A DNA stretch of 7,268 nt from Pseudomonadota bacterium (GTDB taxonomy: Bacteria > Pseudomonadota > Alphaproteobacteria > Micropepsales > Micropepsaceae), in contig JANYBR010000139.1 in assembly GCA_025360685.1 (NCBI GenBank), forward strand, positions 1 through 7,268, read 5' to 3'. Made by a program: the position numbers and the translations under genes. Under the pieces are notes generated by a model. It worked only from the letters and a program-made list of their open reading frames with translations, was not told the origin of the DNA and did no database searches. This document shows positions 1-4,913 of this stretch, piece after piece (positions within the stretch are counted from its first letter, which is position 1; every line of letters begins with the position of its first letter).

Positions 1-783
1 GAAGACATCGCCATCGTGACCGGCGGCCAGGTGATCAGCGAGGATCTCGGCATCAAGCTGGAGAACGTCAAGCTGACCATGCTGGGCACGGCCAAGAAGG
101 TGCGCATCGACAAGGACAACACCACGATCATCGACGGCGCCGGCAAGAAGAGCGAGATCCAGTCGCGCGTCGGCCAGATCAAGACCCAGATCGAAGAGAC
201 CACGTCGGACTACGACAAGGAGAAGCTGCAGGAACGTCTCGCCAAGCTGGCGGGCGGCGTTGCGGTCATCCGCGTCGGCGGTGCGACCGAAGTCGAAGTG
301 AAGGAAAAGAAAGACCGGGTCGACGACGCGCTCAACGCCACCAAGGCGGCGGTTGAGGAAGGCATCGTTCCGGGCGGCGGCGTGGCGCTGCTGTACGCGA
401 CCAAGGCGCTGCACGGCATGACCGGCGAGAACGAGGATCAGACCCAGGGTGTTGCGATCGTCCGCAAGGCGATCCAGTCCCCGATCCGTCAGATCGTCGA
501 GAATGCCGGAGTGGAAGCCTCCATCGTCGTCGGCAAGCTGCTCGAGCAGAAGTCCTCGACCTACGGCTATGACGCGCAGAAGGAAGCGTATGCGGACATG
601 ATCGACACCGGCATCGTCGATCCGACCAAGGTCGTTCGCATCGCGCTGCAGAACGCATCGTCCGTTGCCTCGCTCCTGATCACGACGGAGGCGATGGTCG
701 CCGATCGTCCGAAGAAGGAATCCGGTGGCGGCGGCATGCCCGGCGGCGGAATGGGCGGCGGCATGGGCGACATGGACTTTTAA
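1..783 (+). CDS. groEL: 60 kDa chaperonin GroEL, C-terminal part (5' truncated by window edge)
   Basis: This is the C-terminal 260 residues of the GroEL chaperonin, the ATP-driven cytoplasmic folding machine that works with GroES; family members are about 545 residues, so a little over half the gene lies before the window. The frame is open from base 1, beginning EDIAIVTGGQVISEDLG, which sits in the apical domain. The equatorial return follows, with the chaperonin signature AAVEEGIVPGGG (352-387) preceded by RVDDALNAT, where the Asp pair contains the family's ATPase Asp. The protein ends in the usual Gly/Met-rich flexible tail, here closing MGDMDF. No frameshift or internal stop is seen. The stop (TAA, 781-783) is followed 64 bases later by a strong terminator, so groEL is the last gene of its operon. 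Whether it is the housekeeping copy or a paralog cannot be told; alphaproteobacteria often carry several. Confidence 0.98.
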   Translation, partial: EDIAIVTGGQVISEDLGIKLENVKLTMLGTAKKVRIDKDNTTIIDGAGKKSEIQSRVGQIKTQIEETTSDYDKEKLQERLAKLAGGVAVIRVGGATEVEVKEKKDRVDDALNATKAAVEEGIVPGGGVALLYATKALHGMTGENEDQTQGVAIVRKAIQSPIRQIVENAGVEASIVVGKLLEQKSSTYGYDAQKEAYADMIDTGIVDPTKVVRIALQNASSVASLLITTEAMVADRPKKESGGGGMPGGGMGGGMGDMDF

Positions 784-847
784 GCAAGAAGCGGTGCCGT
801 CCCAGATCGCTGCCTACGCAGCTTGCGGGATGGCTAGCACAAGAACA

Positions 848-879
848 CAAAAGGGCCGGAGCGATCCGGCCCTTTTTTT
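848..879 (+). terminator. Intrinsic terminator of the groEL operon
   Basis: A perfect 10-bp GC-rich stem (AAGGGCCGGA at 851-860 with TCCGGCCCTT at 865-874) is closed by a GCGA tetraloop of the stable GNRA type and runs into seven T (873-879). A-T pairs at 849-850 with 875-876 extend the stem. It lies 64 bases after the groEL stop on the same strand. The A-run on the left side could make it work weakly in the opposite direction, but no minus-strand gene needs it. Confidence 0.95.
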
Positions 880-965
880 GCGTTATATCCATTCCGCTGT
901 GCCATTTACCACGTCTGCCGGCTCGCATACGCTTGCTTCCCTGGAGCAGACAATTGGGGATGCGC

Positions 966-1262
966 ATGATGGATCGTTCAATAACCAGACGCCTCGCACC
1001 GTCTTTCCTGGCGTGTGCCGGCGCCGCGGCGATGCTCACATTCACGGCCGTGCCGGCACGGGCGGAGAATCCGGATGGCTGCCGCGCCAAGATCGAGCGC
1101 GCGGAAGCCCGCTACGACGCCGCCGTCTACCGCTTCGGCCGGGACAGCGCCCTGGCCGACAAGAAACGCTACAAGGTCAATTCCGTCAGGGCATATTGCT
1201 ATCGCCTGTTCGGCGAAGGGTGGGACTCGCGCGGCAGTCGTTGGCACCGCGAGCATTGGTGA
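966..1262 (+). CDS. Small exported protein of unknown function (98 aa)
   Basis: I do not recognise this family. The product has a clear Sec-type signal peptide: Arg residues in the n-region (MMDRSITRRL), a hydrophobic core through about residue 30, and an AxA site (VPARA, cleavage predicted after residue 33). The mature part of about 65 residues is charged, probably helical, with two cysteines (39 and 78) that could form one disulfide in the periplasm, and a C-terminal tail rich in Trp, Arg and His ending REHW. The start is uncertain: ATG occurs at 960, 966 and 969. I chose 966 because GGGG at 956-959 gives a reasonable Shine-Dalgarno spacing; the TTG at 933 is unlikely because it adds residues before the signal peptide. 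The gene lies about 86 bases past the groEL terminator, so it probably has its own promoter. Confidence 0.6.
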   Translation: MMDRSITRRLAPSFLACAGAAAMLTFTAVPARAENPDGCRAKIERAEARYDAAVYRFGRDSALADKKRYKVNSVRAYCYRLFGEGWDSRGSRWHREHW

Positions 1263-1267
1263 AGCGT

Positions 1268-1318
1268 TGATGCCTCCAAACCATCGAACGACGATGCAGT
1301 TTGTCATTTGAGGCGTCA
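1268..1318. repeat. Imperfect inverted repeat after the small exported-protein gene
   Basis: TGATGCCTCCAAA (1268-1280) pairs with TTTGAGGCGTCA (1307-1318) over 12 pairs, with one G-T pair and one bulged C. The loop contains a second 5-bp hairpin (CATCG 1282-1286 with CGATG 1292-1296). It starts six bases after the stop of the upstream gene. No T-run follows on either strand, so it is not a standard terminator; it may be a transcript-end or processing structure, or chance. Confidence 0.35.
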
Positions 1319-1420
1319 GTGAACCGATGAAAACCGTTCGATTGAGCGCGATTTGAAAAAGCTCACGGCGTCACGCCGCGTTCCGGTACAAGGCGAGGCC
1401 TGAGCGACGTCGAGGTAGTC

Positions 1421-1915
1421 ATGCGTCATGTAATAAAAGCCGCACTTCTGCTCGTCGCACTCGCGTCTGTCGGAACACCGGCGGTTGCAGGCGTCTATAC
1501 GGACGACATGTCCAAGTGTCTCGTCAAATCCACGAACGCCGACGACAAGGCCACACTCATGCTCTGGGTGTTTTCCGCGCTGTCGTCGCACCCGGCCGTG
1601 CAGAAATATGCAAAAATGACCGAAGACGACCGCCTCAGCTTTGCCCGCAAGGCATCTGAGCTCATGCAGCGTCTGCTGACCGTCGACTGTCGGGCCGAAA
1701 CTGTTGCGGCGCTGAAATATGAAGGTCCTTCTTCACTCGAAGCAAGCTTCAACGTACTCGGCCAAGTGGCTATGCGCGGCCTGATGAGCGATCCGAGCGT
1801 CGCCGGCGAGCTTGCCGAGTTGAACACCTATCTCGACAAAACAAAGTGGAACGCGTTGATGAAGGAGGCCGGCCTTCCGGAAATCGGCGGTCCCGCCTCG
1901 GCCAGCAAGCCATAA
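1421..1915 (+). CDS. Exported protein of unknown function (164 aa)
   Basis: I cannot name the family. The protein begins with a good signal peptide (MRHVIKAALLLVALASVGTP, then AVAG) with cleavage predicted after residue 23, so it should be periplasmic or secreted; no lipobox is present. The mature part is mostly amphipathic helix. Its first half (about residues 25-95) carries YTDDMSKCLVKST and ends LTVDC, with Cys33 and Cys90 probably joined by a disulfide. The second half (about 105-150) is helical and the C-terminus is a short Gly/Ala/Ser/Pro tail. The start is well supported: GAGG at 1412-1415 sits five bases before ATG 1421, and the signal peptide begins there. The gene is 158 bases from the preceding one and 119 from the next, so it is probably transcribed on its own. 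Confidence 0.78.
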   Translation: MRHVIKAALLLVALASVGTPAVAGVYTDDMSKCLVKSTNADDKATLMLWVFSALSSHPAVQKYAKMTEDDRLSFARKASELMQRLLTVDCRAETVAALKYEGPSSLEASFNVLGQVAMRGLMSDPSVAGELAELNTYLDKTKWNALMKEAGLPEIGGPASASKP

Positions 1916-2034
1916 CCCAGGGCGGCGAAGCGTCGGAAATTTTCATCCCTGTCCGACGGAGCGTCATTTCAAGTCTTGTCCCCGGACAAAATTCGTTCTT
2001 CTCTCCGCCTCCCCAATTTACCCAAGGAATCCCC

Positions 2035-2541
2035 ATGGCCTATTCCATCTACGACGCTTCGATCCCCGTCATGACCCGTGCGCTCACCAACCTTTCGAAG
2101 ATTCTCGACAAGGCCGTGGCGCAGGCGAAGACGGAGGACAAGCCGCTCTCCACCCTGCTCGAGGCGCAGCTTGCGCCGGACATGCGCGCCTTCCCGTTCC
2201 AGATTCAGTCCGCGTCCGATGCGGCGAAGGGCTGCGCCGCGCGGCTGGCCAACATCGCTGCGCCCGCCATGCCCGACACCGAGACGACTTTTCCCGAGCT
2301 GAAGCAGCGCCTGCAGAAGACGATCGACTTTCTCAATTCCGTCAAGCCGGAGCAGCTCGCCGGCGCCGAGGATCGCGAGGTCGTCGTCAAGTTCCCGCAA
2401 GGCGAGATGAAGTTCACCGGCCGCGATTATCTCGGCGGCTTCGCGCTGCCGAACCTGTTCTTCCACGTGACGACGGCCTACGCGCTGCTGCGCCACAAAG
2501 GCATCACGATCGGCAAGAGCGACTTCCTCGGCGGGGCGTGA
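2035..2541 (+). CDS. DUF1993 domain-containing protein (168 aa)
   Basis: This matches my recollection of the DUF1993 family along its whole length: SIYDASIPVMTRALTNLSKIL at the N-terminus, then LLEAQLAPDMRAFPFQIQSA (42-60), SDAAKGCAARLA (61-72), PDTETTFPEL (80-89) and a C-terminal FFHVTTAYALLRHKG (142-156) followed by IGKSDFLG. The family is related to DinB/YfiT-like four-helix bundles; its biochemical role is not established, so no activity is assigned. No signal peptide is present and the protein should be cytoplasmic. The start is firm: AAGGA at 2024-2028 lies six bases before ATG 2035, and the family N-terminus begins here, although the frame stays open upstream to 1846. The gene is followed directly by a palindromic repeat element and has no same-strand partner nearby. 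Confidence 0.9.
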   Translation: MAYSIYDASIPVMTRALTNLSKILDKAVAQAKTEDKPLSTLLEAQLAPDMRAFPFQIQSASDAAKGCAARLANIAAPAMPDTETTFPELKQRLQKTIDFLNSVKPEQLAGAEDREVVVKFPQGEMKFTGRDYLGGFALPNLFFHVTTAYALLRHKGITIGKSDFLGGA

Positions 2542-2542
2542 G

Positions 2543-2697
2543 CTCCCAGCCTCCCCTTGAGGGAGGGTCGAAATTTTGACGAGCGAAGCGAGTGGAAATT
2601 TCGGGGAGGGTCCGGCGCGGCGGGCGACCCCTCCCCGAATTTGTTTCGCGCCGGCGCGCGACTCCAAATTCGACCCTCCCTCAAGAGGAGGGTGGAG
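2543..2697. repeat. Nested palindromic intergenic repeat element (REP/BIME-like)
   Basis: Two inverted repeats are nested. The outer arms are CTTGAGGGAGGGTCGAA (2556-2572) and its exact reverse complement (2669-2685), with weaker pairing outward to about 2543 and 2697. The inner arms are CGGGGAGGG (2602-2610) and CCCTCCCCG (2629-2637), with A/T flanks that also pair. Between the arms are GAGCGAAGCGAG (2581-2592) and a perfect 12-bp palindrome CGCGCCGGCGCG (2647-2658). Left and right halves start with similar CCTCCCCTTGAGGG-type blocks. This architecture, placed just after a stop codon, is typical of multicopy intergenic elements in Bradyrhizobium-like genomes. It has no coding capacity and might also stabilise or end the upstream mRNA. 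Confidence 0.75.
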
Positions 2698-2743
2698 ATC
2701 GCGTAACCGCTTACAATATAAAGATTAATTCGACTTCATCTGC

Positions 2744-2775
2744 TTGAACTTCCATGTCTTGTTCCCTATATGTTC
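2744..2775 (+). promoter_or_regulatory. Candidate promoter overlapped by a LexA-type SOS box
   Basis: GTTC CCTATAT GTTC (2761-2775) exactly fits the alphaproteobacterial LexA recognition pattern GTTC-N7-GTTC, with T before the first half and T after the second. A possible -35 TTGAAC (2744-2749) and -10 TATATG (2767-2772, 17-base spacer) place the box across the -10, a repressing position. The pattern fixes only eight bases, so roughly one in five windows of this size would contain one by chance on either strand; the coinciding promoter-like bases raise confidence somewhat. Confidence 0.45.
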
Positions 2776-2778
2776 TTT

Positions 2779-3064
2779 TGAACCAAAGGGAGCCGAGATG
2801 CCCAAGCGAAGATAGCGCGAGACCAGACAGACCAGGGGTGCGAGCTCGCGCGCACATCCATGCCGGCCGGCCCTAGGACGACGTGACCTTCCGCAATAAG
2901 CCGCAAAGCGGTGAGCGCAGGGTTCGGTCCGCAACGGGTCGGTCTTCAGCACTGGTCGTAGCGGTTGGAGCGAAGGTGCCCTTGGTTGACCGTGAAGGTC
3001 TTCAACCGGCCGGCCGCGTAGCTCATCGACTGGGGCGGACTTTGCGAGAAGGCCGCCCTTTTTT
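2779..3064 (+). ncRNA. Possible small transcript between the SOS-box promoter and a terminator
   Basis: This is inferred from the pair of signals at its ends: a candidate promoter with start near 2779 and an intrinsic terminator at 3032-3064. Nothing in the roughly 285 bases looks like a conserved protein. The first reading frame, ATG 2798 with AGGGAG at 2787-2792, encodes only MPKRR before TAG (2813-2815). Local hairpins are visible, for example GGTT-GACC with GGTC and AACC around 2983-3006. GGCCGGCC occurs twice (near 2863 and near 3008). I could not match it to tmRNA, 6S RNA, SRP RNA or a tRNA. It may instead be the decayed remains of an SOS gene. Confidence 0.25.
3032..3064 (+). terminator. 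Intrinsic terminator, plus strand
   Basis: GGGCGG (3033-3038) pairs with CCGCCC (3053-3058), extended inside by CTT (3040-3042) with AAG (3049-3051), and is followed by six T (3059-3064). No A-run precedes it, so it acts only on + strand transcripts. The nearest + strand gene ends about 490 bases upstream, which suggests another transcript in the gap. It also lies just beyond the end of the convergent minus-strand operon. Confidence 0.75.
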
Positions 3065-3089
3065 GTGGGCCCCCTTCCAATCGACAACG

Positions 3090-3578
3090 TCACCGCCAGT
3101 GATCGAGTTCGATCCACCAGTCGCCTTCGATGTTCTTCTCGAACGAGGCGATGGCGACGCGGCTGTCCAGATAGGTGTTGAGGTCCTTGGGCGGCGGCTC
3201 CTTGACTTCGAGGATGCGGAACATCGGTGGGCCGTAGCGGTATTTTTTGTAGGACGCGTCGCGCCCCACGCCGGACGACCACATCTCAATCCAGAGCTGG
3301 CAACCCCGCACGTATTTCACGCTGCGCGCATCGACCTCCTCGAGCAGGGCGAGAAAGCGTTTCTCGCTCGTCGCTGGTATCTGCGGCTGCGTCCAGGCCG
3401 GATCGCGATTGATGGTCAGATCGTAGCGCAACTTGCAAAGCTCGGTGCGCAAGACCTCGAAGGTCTGACGCTTGGCCGCGAAGGCTTCGGCCATCGTCTT
3501 GTCGTTGGGCGCCCGCTCGCCGCAGGCGCCAAGCGCGACAGCCAGCGCAGAAAGAAGTGCAAATGTGCCAATCCTCAT
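3090..3578 (-). CDS. Predicted lipoprotein of unknown function (162 aa)
   Basis: The family is not recognised. The N-terminus MRIGTFALLSALAVALGACG is a lipoprotein signal peptide with lipobox LGAC; Cys19 would be lipidated, and Gly at +2 (not Asp) favours sorting to the outer membrane under the E. coli rule. The mature domain of about 140 residues has two more cysteines (48 and 93), a helical first half, and a C-terminal half with aromatic and charged residues (YKKYRYGPPMF at 110-120; GDWWIELDHW near the end), suggesting a small folded periplasmic domain. Its ATG overlaps the TGA of the upstream membrane-protein gene as ATGA, and it has only a weak Shine-Dalgarno of its own, so it is probably made by translational coupling. 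No terminator is seen after it on the minus strand. Confidence 0.8.
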   Translation of the reverse strand: MRIGTFALLSALAVALGACGERAPNDKTMAEAFAAKRQTFEVLRTELCKLRYDLTINRDPAWTQPQIPATSEKRFLALLEEVDARSVKYVRGCQLWIEMWSSGVGRDASYKKYRYGPPMFRILEVKEPPPKDLNTYLDSRVAIASFEKNIEGDWWIELDHWR

Positions 3579-4246
3579 TGCGGCGTCCGGTCAGCCACCG
3601 CTGCGGCCGCCACGATCAGGAAGATCACGAGCAACGACACAGCCGCCAAGGTCAGACTGTCCGGCGGCGGCGCCGAGGAGTAGGCACCGAACACCGTAAG
3701 CGCCGCAGCAAGCAGCGTGATGCCGGCGACCGAGGCGCGGCGTGCAAAGCTCAGCGGAACGCGCATCAGGAAGATCGTCAGTCCGACGGCGGCTACGGCG
3801 AGTTCGACATACAGCGCCAGCGGTTGCCCGACATCGAGGCCGACGGCAGGTGCGCCCGGCCCCCACAGCGGCATCTCGGGCGGATGCACAAGGAAGTCGA
3901 GTATCCAATGTGAAAAAACTGTCGCGGCGATTACTGCGGGCGCGAATGCCAGCAGCCGCCCGCCGCCCCGAGTCCATGCCCACACGCCAGCCGCTGCCAG
4001 CGACCAGACGAGCGCGCCAAGCAGGCTATGCGACCAGGGAAAGTTGAATGCGAGCGCGTGGCGCGTCTCGAAGTCCGCCGGCGCAACGGCGCCTTCGAGC
4101 TTGAGGATGACGAACAGCCACAAAACAATGTCCAGAAGCATTGCCGCGGCAAACAAGGTGCCAAGCCCCACGCGCGGCGCCGCCGCCTTGGCTGCCAGCC
4201 CAGCCCCCAGATGCCCAACAAGCATGCCGATCTCGCTCTTTGGCAT
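3575..4246 (-). CDS. Multi-pass membrane protein, DUF457/YdjM-like putative metal-dependent hydrolase (223 aa)
   Basis: The product is an inner-membrane protein with about six hydrophobic segments (roughly residues 28-50, 74-91, 98-118, 143-161, 171-190 and 198-217). Conserved-looking polar residues sit at the membrane edges: GHLGAG with His12, Asp39, FPWSHSLLG with His73, and SHWILDFLVHPP with His113, Asp117 and His121. This GH...D...SHS...HWxxD pattern is what the DUF457/YdjM family shows and suggests a metal site; the substrate is unknown. The frame opens at 4288, but that ATG has no ribosome site and lies in a TAATAT sequence that could be the -10. ATG 4246 (GGCGG upstream) or ATG 4225 is more likely; I chose 4246. 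It is the first gene of a two-gene operon with the lipoprotein, sharing an ATGA overlap. Confidence 0.75.
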   Translation of the reverse strand: MPKSEIGMLVGHLGAGLAAKAAAPRVGLGTLFAAAMLLDIVLWLFVILKLEGAVAPADFETRHALAFNFPWSHSLLGALVWSLAAAGVWAWTRGGGRLLAFAPAVIAATVFSHWILDFLVHPPEMPLWGPGAPAVGLDVGQPLALYVELAVAAVGLTIFLMRVPLSFARRASVAGITLLAAALTVFGAYSSAPPPDSLTLAAVSLLVIFLIVAAAAVADRTPQ

Positions 4247-4380
4247 TCGCCGCCATACACCGCGCCAAGCGCGGTGATCACCCCGCATATTAGCTTACAT
4301 CGAACCCAAGTTGGAGTGACCGGCGCGCAGGCGCCAACGGTCCGGGCGCGTCGCGTCCGGCCGCATTCGACCTAGCCAAA

Positions 4381-4428
4381 GGAAAAGAGGCGAGCCGCCA
4401 GCCGGGAGTCAGCCCGGCACCGGCTCGC
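4381..4428 (-). terminator. Probable intrinsic terminator of the small secreted-protein gene
   Basis: On the minus strand an outer 8-bp stem (GCGAGCCG with CGGCTCGC; 4390-4397 and 4421-4428) encloses a 6-bp inner stem (GCCGGG 4401-4406 with CCCGGC 4413-4418) around a 6-base loop. It is followed by CTCTTTTCC. The T-run is short, but the hairpin is strong and begins about 10 bases after the stop of the 4438-4764 gene. Confidence 0.65.
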
Positions 4429-4437
4429 GCTCACTGC

Positions 4438-4764
4438 TCAGGTGTGGTTCGGCACTTCCTTGGTGAATTTTCCCAGCACGCAGACCTCGTCCGATCGCAG
4501 CACTCGGATTACCTGGAGATCGTCGCATAAATCCATGGTGTGAAGCGTGTAGGTGAAGCCATCAAAAAGTAGCCCCGGGCAAGGCGAGTGCAGCGTGTTG
4601 CGCCACACAGTTCCGTTCTTCATTTTGAACAGGATGGTCTTGGCATTCACCACATGCGTGCTGTCGATGTAGTAGGTATTCAGACATACGGGCGCCGCGG
4701 CTACGGGAGCGACGCTCGTGGCGCCTACGGCCAGCAGCATCGCCAGTTTTACAATCTTCTTCAT
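4438..4764 (-). CDS. Small secreted four-cysteine protein, DUF6491-like (108 aa)
   Basis: A Sec signal peptide (MKKIVKLAMLLAVGATSVAP) precedes a mature domain of about 85 residues, with cleavage probably after residue 23 because Pro25 disfavours cleavage right before it. The mature part has four cysteines (27, 62, 80, 95), enough for two disulfides. The pattern CLNTYYIDSTHVVNAKTILF, then KNGTVWRNTL, SPCPGL, DLC and EVCVLGKF resembles what I recall of DUF6491 proteins, a small periplasmic beta-rich family of unknown function; I could not verify this. The frame extends upstream to 4869, but the ATG at 4764 has GGAG with a six-base spacer and starts the signal peptide, so the longer form is rejected. 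The gene is divergent from thrS, 149 bases apart, and has its own terminator. Confidence 0.78.
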   Translation of the reverse strand: MKKIVKLAMLLAVGATSVAPVAAAPVCLNTYYIDSTHVVNAKTILFKMKNGTVWRNTLHSPCPGLLFDGFTYTLHTMDLCDDLQVIRVLRSDEVCVLGKFTKEVPNHT

Positions 4765-4852
4765 TTGGTTCTCCGCACTTCGCCCCTCTAGGCACAGAAT
4801 TGCGCAGAACGAGCGCGCGAGCAACCGCGCACCCGGCATTCCGGTCGATAAC

Positions 4853-4877
4853 CTTGACTTACAACACAAATTTGACT
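4853..4877 (+). promoter_or_regulatory. Candidate -35 elements upstream of thrS
   Basis: Two TTGACT hexamers (4854-4859 and 4872-4877) lie 18 bases apart on the thrS side of the divergent gap. The first is CTTGAC in context, a good alphaproteobacterial housekeeping -35, but no convincing -10 follows at 16-18 bases. The second could pair with TCGTAT (4896-4901), leaving a very short leader. The equal hexamers might alternatively be a direct-repeat operator. Confidence 0.3.
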
Positions 4878-4913
4878 CATGGTCCGCCCGCTCTTTCGTA
4901 TGGAGATAACACC

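Noticed and set aside
725..1270. 181-codon open frame on the plus strand
   Set aside because: It overlaps the groEL 3' end, the groEL terminator and the first exported-protein gene in a different frame.
1931..1958. CGTCGGA / TCCGACG hairpin after the 164-aa exported protein as a terminator
   Set aside because: A 7-bp stem with a 14-base loop and no T-run; too weak to call.
1846..2034. N-terminal extension of the DUF1993 frame
   Set aside because: It overlaps the previous gene and is not part of the family; ATG 2035 has a good ribosome site.
2725..3282. 185-codon open frame on the minus strand
   Set aside because: It overlaps the lipoprotein gene in another frame on the same strand and shows no domain. 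The lipobox-bearing frame is clearly the coding one. A short open segment in another frame at about 2763-2925 has no start and no family either.
2883..3683. 266-codon open frame on the plus strand
   Set aside because: It runs through the intrinsic terminator at 3032-3064 and then lies antisense to the lipoprotein and the end of the membrane-protein gene. The composition is rich in Arg/Ala/Gly with no recognisable motif.
4800..4913. N-terminal extension of the thrS frame
   Set aside because: The ThrRS TGS domain starts right after ATG 4914, which has GGAG at eight bases. The extension covers the promoter region.
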